Shown one piece after another: positions 57,926 through 64,000 of a stretch of 64,000 nt of DNA; position 1 is the first letter of the stretch, and each line of letters opens with the position of its first letter. This DNA is from Symbiodinium sp. CCMP2592. Its lineage: Eukaryota; Sar; Dinophyceae; Suessiales; Symbiodiniaceae. Position numbers and translations under genes: made by a program. The DNA lies in contig CAJNDT010006155.1 of assembly GCA_905221615.1 (NCBI GenBank), forward strand, positions 248,001 to 312,000. Reading direction: 5' to 3'. Below the pieces are notes generated by a model. That model saw only the letters and a program-made list of their open reading frames with translations, ran no database searches and was not told the origin of the DNA.

Positions 57926-59132
57926 TGGCCGCTGTGGCAAAGAGAATTCCGCACACGATTGAACCCGAGGCACGCACACCGCACAAATGCTTTTTCGGCT
58001 GGGCAGACCGGCACAGGGCAGCACGGGGCCTGATCCTTCTGGATGCTTGGGGGCACTCCGTGTCTCACCGCAGGTCAAGCAGGGCATCAGCGAGCTCTGC
58101 ACTTCAGGCTTAAGCTATTCTTGATTTCGTTCTCTAGACCGGGGCACTGAAACGTAGGACATTCTCTGCACTGCAGCGGCTTCAGTGTAGCGGAAGACAG
58201 GGCCGACCCCTCTGCACAGAAGCTTTACAAGTAGCTGCAGTCTCCACCGAGAAAAGCCGCCTTCCAACCAAAAACCTTGTCAGTCAGCGAGACTTCTCCA
58301 TATACCGCGGCTCCGCTGCGCCCCGGCGGACGGCTTTTGCCTTCCTGGAGTCGAGCATGTGGCAACAGTGCGGCCGGGCTTTCCTCGACGGCTTTGGCGA
58401 GAGTTCACGAGGTGCTTGGGTACTTTTGCGGATAGGATCGGGGTTCAACACCTGTCAGTTAGGCCAAGTCAGGGGACAGGCTCGGATCCACCACTCCACA
58501 AAGCTTAAGAGCTCATCTCGACAGATTTACACTGTACACAAAAACACCGAAGTCATAGCAAAAGCTGGGCAAACCTTTCCCCGTGTAACCGCAGTAAGAC
58601 TCAAAATCGGAAGGCATTGCACAATTGTTCCCCACCATGCAACCGTTGGCAATTCTTGAGAAGGTTTCAAAGTCGATTCCGACGTTCACAAGAATTCATC
58701 GCATCTTCTCTTCCCCCCACATAACAGCGCCGTATGCACAAGGGCATGGGCTTATCACATCCATGGTCCACATAGCACGAGGAGGAAGGAGTGCATGTTC
58801 GACACCGATCAAGGTGGCATAGACCCCTTCGGCAATAACAGTTGACGGAAGAGCTAGTAGGCATCATCTCATGTTTGCTCCTTACAGCCCGACTGACGAT
58901 GCAAATTCTTTATGCCTACACCTAACCCCGATGTCCAACCCCCCGGCCCTTGAATCGCAGTGGTTTTACCAGTGTGCCCGCGGAATGTTACGACTCATGG
59001 TTCTACCTACCCCCAGTGTCTGAACAACTCTGATGAGATGTGCTACGACTTCGGTAGTCCCCGGCATGCCCTCCTGATTTACGGTTTGGGTCGGCAGCCA
59101 TGGCCCTTAATTTCTCCACCCACGAACCCGGC

Positions 59133-59339
59133 CTGGCAGAAGCAGAAGTCGTTGCAAGTGCGCCAAGGTCGTTGGGCTGGTCCACCAGAGCGTGCTTCTA
59201 GGACTCACCTGTGAAATGCGGCCTGTCATACACCTCTTCAAAACTGAGATCGCTGGCTAGTTCCGCCTTTTCACCAACTCCTGACAAATGCACCCTGTCG
59301 GCTGCCTCGGCCCAGTCACTGAAGTCGACGGTCGCAGCG
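59133..59339 (-). CDS. Two probable exons of an unrecognised protein
   Basis: The first exon, about 59339-59209, encodes SAATVDFSDWAEAADRVHLS, GVGEKAELASDLSFEEVYD and RPHFT, then a GTGAG donor. The second, ending at 59133 with a GC donor, includes LVDQPNDLGALATTSAS. Acidic, helical composition and consistent splice sites support coding function. No domain was recognised, and start, stop and other exons were not found. Confidence 0.4.
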
Positions 59340-60882
59340 CTGGCGAGTCAAGGTCTCCTTTGCTCCGCGAGCGTGGCCACAGCCTGCAGCGTACTGGAGC
59401 CGTTTCTCTCCTACCTGAGGGGCCCAGGGGCCAGCTCAGACTCAGACCCTCCGCCTCAAGCTCGCGTGAAGACAGCCGGAGGATAGGCAGCTTGCACACT
59501 CCTGCGCACATTCACCGCATTCACCAAAACACCATTACCCTGACAAAGGCCACATCATCCTCTGAACCCTCTTCAGTTCCGCCAGAGCCCAGGCCCTAGG
59601 CTCCTCCAAAGGCCCTCCAGCTCTCGCGGAGCCTTCCGGTCGCCAGCTGTCAGCCGTCGGATCAGCGCCTGCGTGCTTGGCAGCAACCCAATGCATCCGG
59701 CGGGGCGCAGGGGGGGGGGGGCGCGCGGCTTGAGGTGCACCACGCCTTGATGTGACACCGTGACATCGTGTGGTGCCACGGGGGTCCTAGATTGGCTTTC
59801 CAGCGCACACAAGGGGTTGCCAAGCGGAATGATGCAATGATTTCGGGGTCGGGATCCATCAGTCTCAAGACACAGCTGAGTGTGGGTCCTCCGCAGCGAG
59901 AGATGGAAAACTTGCCCTGATCCATCCAAACCAACCAAACTCCACGCCGAAGCAGCCCAAATGAGAATGCAGGGTTCGGGCCCCTTTTTCCTTCATTACG
60001 TTACGACTTCGCCTCCAGAGCCACGAACTCCTTGGTGTCAACCTGACGCTCGGCTCAAACGCGAGTGGCCATAAGAAAAGACGCAGACGTGCGGCACACA
60101 CGAGGGGCAGTGGCAACATTCGCTCGGGTCGTGCTGAAGGAGGCCATATGTGTGTAGATTCGCAGGTCCAAAAGGTTCCACTGACCAAGGAACAAGGCTG
60201 TGACTTTGACAACTGGGCAAACGCATCGCAAAGATGTTTTGCTGTCGGGGTGCCGGCTGTGGCTTCAGGCTTCCAGATGCCACTTTGGGATACAGCTCCT
60301 GATGGCAAGTCAGGGCAGGTTTAGAGCCTGCCGCAATGTAGTGATATTTGCTGCCCGAATACGTCCGAATCGAATGCAAACAATGGTACTGGTTCTTGTG
60401 AATTTGAATCGCCACAGCTACGACGCAGAGCCCAAAGCCGCAGGCCGCACAAAGAGCAAAAAGGTTCTACAAGTACTGCCTCAGCCAGACCACAATGCGT
60501 GCTTCCATGAATGCGTGTGCAACGTGCGTCCTGAGGATCCGGGTTCCTGAAGTCGGACTCCTGATGCCCGAGTGGGATACATCATGGGGCTCAGCAAATC
60601 ACAGCACCGATCATGAACTGTCTCTACGTCTTCCCTCCAGAGCGCGAGCCTTCAACTTTTGGATGTCCGCTACCTCAGCGACTTCATTTGGACTGTCTGC
60701 TTATGCAGACTGCCCTTCGGAGCACCCGCTGTCTAGGCTGGACACTGGCTGGACCCAGCATGGACTGAACGAGAGCTGCAGTACTGCATGCATTCCCACA
60801 GCATCCCACAGTGCTGCCCTGTCACCTCTGCCCACATAGCACCAACGCTCTCCTTTGCTTGCGAGCTTTGAACCCATTCAAA

Positions 60883-61284
60883 TCACTCCCCGACTCCAGA
60901 CACAGGCTCTCCAGCATCCGGATACGAACTCTTCGGGAAAGAAGCCCAGTCGGGAACGCTCTTCGGCTCGGCGTGGGCATCGTCCTGGCAGAGCACCAGA
61001 TCGCACCAGCTTGCTTCAAACCGCCCTTCGAAGGGCCCCGGGTCCTCGGGCTCGGCCAAGAAGACCGCGCGCAGAGTCTGGTGGCTGTCGACCATCAGGC
61101 GCAGGAGCCCTGGCCACTACGAAGGGTTTGGGGCTCACGGGAGCTTTGCGAATTGGAATGGGCGGCGTGCTAGAATCAAGGAGGGGAGACGTGATGACCT
61201 GCGATGCAGATGACGGCATGCAAGGGGTCGGCCTGTCACTTTCACAGAGATGCCGGCTTCCTCCAATGCCTCACGCCGGCAGGC
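60883..61284 (-). CDS. Nudix hydrolase, two exons recognised
   Basis: Exon 61284-61233 encodes ACRREALEEAGISVKVT, the REx2EExGI half of the Nudix box whose glutamates bind the metal. It ends at a GC donor and joins in phase to an exon starting at 61109, GLLRLMVDSHQTLRAVFLAE, followed by PEDPGPFEGRFEASW and AEPKSVPDWASF, the usual continuation of diphosphoinositol-polyphosphate/Ap4A-type Nudix proteins. Nudix enzymes hydrolyse nucleoside diphosphates linked to other groups; the substrate cannot be told here. The first half of the box (GxxxxxE) and the N terminus must lie in exons above 61,284, not located. The true end of the second exon is uncertain; the frame stops at 60883. Confidence 0.7.
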
Positions 61285-64000
61285 CTTGGCCATGAACGAA
61301 ACAGGGCTTTGAGGCTTTCGGAAATCTCGAAGACGAGTTTGCTGTTGACCCCGGGAGCATGGGGCCAGGGCCGTAAAGCTGGGTGAGAAAGCGAACCATT
61401 GTTCCAAGGAGCCGCCTGAACCCTCTTCAAAAACCTCTGTATCTGCACATGACATCCCCAAGCCCTATCAATCACAGGCGCAAGCTCGCTGAAAAAACAA
61501 AGCGGATTGCTCGGGAATTCTCATATCCCGAAACCATCAAACTACAACCATATCGGGCTGTGCCAAGGGAGGACCGAAGGAAAGTTTGTGGGGCCTCCTG
61601 CAACGACTCTCCTCGGTCGACGCGGCCGGCAGGCAACCAGAAGTTGGGTCGGCCCCCTGGCGTCTGTTGGATTCCAAGCTTAGGGGCCCTGTGCGGTTTT
61701 AGTATGCCTGTGGCTTATGGGGATTTCACGCCTTGGATCGGGGTCCCTAGATGGTTGTTTGAATTGCTTCTTGGAACGTTTATAACAACGGATGCTGTGA
61801 TGTCGCCATTGCACTGAAGACCGCTGCAGCAAGGGATCGCTACGAAATAGATGTCGGGATGACTCAGTGCTTGATATGACTGTCGAGCGCTGCTCTAGGA
61901 CTTGGTCGGGATCGTGTTCTATTGCGAAGTCTACCGCCCTTTGCATTCATAAATTCCTCCGCATGCTGCACATCTCACTGCAACATGGCACCAAATCTGA
62001 TCAGGGTTGTATGGGCTTTGCTCGCAGGACTCGCCAAATTGGTGTTTTATGGTTTCGTCTGGACGCGCCGTTGCTCTGTGCAAGCCTAGCTGGCTTGGAT
62101 AATGAACCCAGCGGCCGGCGATTCCCGAGGGCTCGTTCACGAGCCTTGGTCCCATGCTTTATGAGGTCTGACCTTCCTGGTCTTAGTAGAGAGTGCTATG
62201 GCAGACCACTTTGCCGAAAGAGTTGTGCTCGGGGTTTCCCAAAAGAACCAGATCACAGCCTCCCTGTGCCCAAAATTTGCCATGGCAAAGATCTGACTGC
62301 ACTATTGTTCATGGAATGCGACATCCCTGGATTTGCGCCGGGGGACAGAAACCGACCGTCGAGTCGACGGCAAACGCACCATGCCTTATGGCCGACAGCC
62401 CGACATTTTCACAATGCGGAGTGGCGCTTGCAAGAAGCGTGCCTTGTCATGCCAAGGTACGAAGGTCGCATAGGGAGCCCGTGGCGGCTCCCGCTCTGTG
62501 GGCCTCTGGGAAATCCAGGGCCCCATAGCATTACAGCAATTTTCAGGGCATTGCAACACGATTCTTCACGCGTCTCAACTGGAATGGTCAAAATCTGCAA
62601 GGACACAATCTCCTGCACCCTGCATCGGTTAGAACCCTCTGAGTCTCCCACGGGCCATGGCTGTTGTGCAGGTGAACCGCCAAATTCGACGGCCGCTCTG
62701 CGCAAATCGGGCACGAATCCTTGGTCTGTTGAGATACGGCTTCATCTGTCGGTTGCTCGTGCCACGCTTTTCCCGTCAGAACCCTCGCCGTCCTCCGGCA
62801 CTGCGTCCACGGCATGGTGGAAGTGCATGTGCAAGTGCAGGGCATTCTCCTAAAGCGCTCTACGGGTCTACGAGTGATTCTCATGAAACCCGGGGTCTTG
62901 GAGGCGGATGAGACGGCAACAGCGCTAGCAACTCCCAAAACTTTCAGTGTTGGTTCTACTTTTCGAGGTGGGAGTGCGGGGGAGCCGAGATGGGTGCGGA
63001 CTTCTGTGTAGCGTAGTATTTGGTCACCCATGCCTATAGGTTTCGTCTTTTTGTTCTGAAAGGTGGCCTGTGATTCGCCTCCTTCCTTACTCAACCTGTC
63101 AGACTACATGGCATGAACCGTTCGTTGTCAATCAATTCTCTCAGCTGTCCAACCAACCGCAGCACGACCCTCTCCGTGCCTGTTGGAGTCCTGTTCCCTT
63201 CCCCTCGTGCCGCAGCCTTCCTACCGTCAGAGATCCCGCTCTGCCTGGTGTTGTGTTCCGAAGCTTCGCCTCACCTCATGTTCGATGCGCTAGCCAAAAT
63301 TCAAATCCAACGCCCTTTGCTCTGAAATCATCAAGTACTTGATCCCAACCCGACTCTTCAGCCCAAGAGCCGACAGCGGGCCGAGTCCGCATGCCGTGCA
63401 AGCGAAAGGCCCGGCGCTGCTGAAAACCGCAGAGACCTGCATGCAAATCTGCGGCTGCGCTTTGAAGTGCACCAAGACCTTCTGTTTCTTGCCACTTTCA
63501 GCTCTTGTGTCAGGTGCGTGCAAAACACTGAGAAAGCCAAACCTACATTTCCCATAGGACTCCTGTCTTCGTCCAACAGAGTCCTCATTTTGCTTTCAAT
63601 ATGAACCTCCAGAAGGGAATGCTGGCCTTGGCCAGTGCTTCCCTTACAGCAGCGACCGACGAGGTGACCTGCCACCGCGAGCTCCTGCTACTGCCGCTAG
63701 TACTGCTAGGACTAGGATGTTTTTTTGCAAACTCTGCAAGCTGAACTGTGAACCAACTCCCTGCAAGCCCCCGATGCCCGCCATGCGGGCTCCCGCATCG
63801 AAAGCAGCTAGCCGCGAAGCCGGGCAGCGGGCGAAAGCCTTACAGAAAGCAATCTGTTCGGAGAAAAACAGCCGTGTAACAACTAGTAGACGCCGACTCG
63901 TCCAGCCTTTCCTCGCTGATAAGACATAATACTTATTGGCCGCCTCAGCTACAAAACCACCTGAGTGAGACTTTCCCTTTGCGCCTCGTCCATTGCAATG
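61285..64000. other. Otherwise no supportable gene to the right edge
   Basis: Apart from the zinc-finger segment, no coding, RNA or repeat feature was recognised. N-terminal exons of the Nudix gene should lie at the left side of this stretch. Confidence 0.4.
62605..62745 (-). CDS. Segment with a C2H2-type zinc-finger pattern
   Basis: The minus-strand frame reads KDSCPICAERPSNLAVHLHN then SHGPWETQRVL. The CPIC pair with LAVHLHNSH fits a Cx2C...Hx4H zinc finger. Such single fingers occur in DNA-binding proteins and at the N terminus of some LINE reverse transcriptases. The frame runs from 63094 to 62588, but only this part is convincing. Confidence 0.3.

Overview
The window looks like nuclear DNA of a dinoflagellate alga. 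Three things point there. A long, intron-rich gene sits in a head-to-tail tandem array. Almost all reconstructable introns end in AG followed by a G, and most start with GC or GA instead of GT. Recognisable genes all lie on one strand and are separated by long gene-poor DNA full of microsatellites, minisatellites, fold-back sequences and decayed mobile elements. No rRNA, tRNA, CRISPR array or bacterial operon was seen. Species assignment is not possible from the sequence alone.

Layout. 1-12.5 kb: three minus-strand pyruvate, phosphate dikinase (PPDK) genes in 5.76-5.78 kb repeats; copy A is cut by the left edge, copies B and C are complete in span, but B carries a 10-nt and C a 1-nt frame-changing deletion. 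13.5-15.9 kb: an ankyrin-repeat gene with an N-terminal domain common in dinoflagellates. 16.5-17.8 kb: an intronless ZIP-like metal transporter. 18.6-19.3 kb: exons of a seven-TM-type membrane protein. 20.9-22.15 kb: an AT-rich island with a broken cysteine-rich gene on the plus strand. 26.7-27.9 kb: five linked exons of a membrane protein with a FLDKLCIAQ...RLWCAYEL signature. 31.6-36.4 kb: a decayed Ty1/copia retrotransposon plus a recurrent short motif, ending at a 100-N assembly gap. 37.1-38.7 kb: a TTAA-flanked inverted-repeat element and a strong fold-back. 40.9-42.7 kb: a 1.6 kb almost pure purine tract. 45.2-46.4 kb: a minisatellite enclosed by inverted repeats and apparently inserted in a TAC microsatellite. 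57-62.8 kb: scattered minus-strand exons, including a Nudix hydrolase and a zinc-finger-like segment.

The genes do not form a pathway. PPDK interconverts pyruvate and PEP, and its lack of an N-terminal targeting sequence suggests a cytosolic enzyme; the tandem array is a usual dinoflagellate arrangement. The other genes appear to be independently transcribed or co-directional neighbours. Exon boundaries were worked out by hand from reading frame, protein conservation and splice-site rules, and have not been tested against transcripts.
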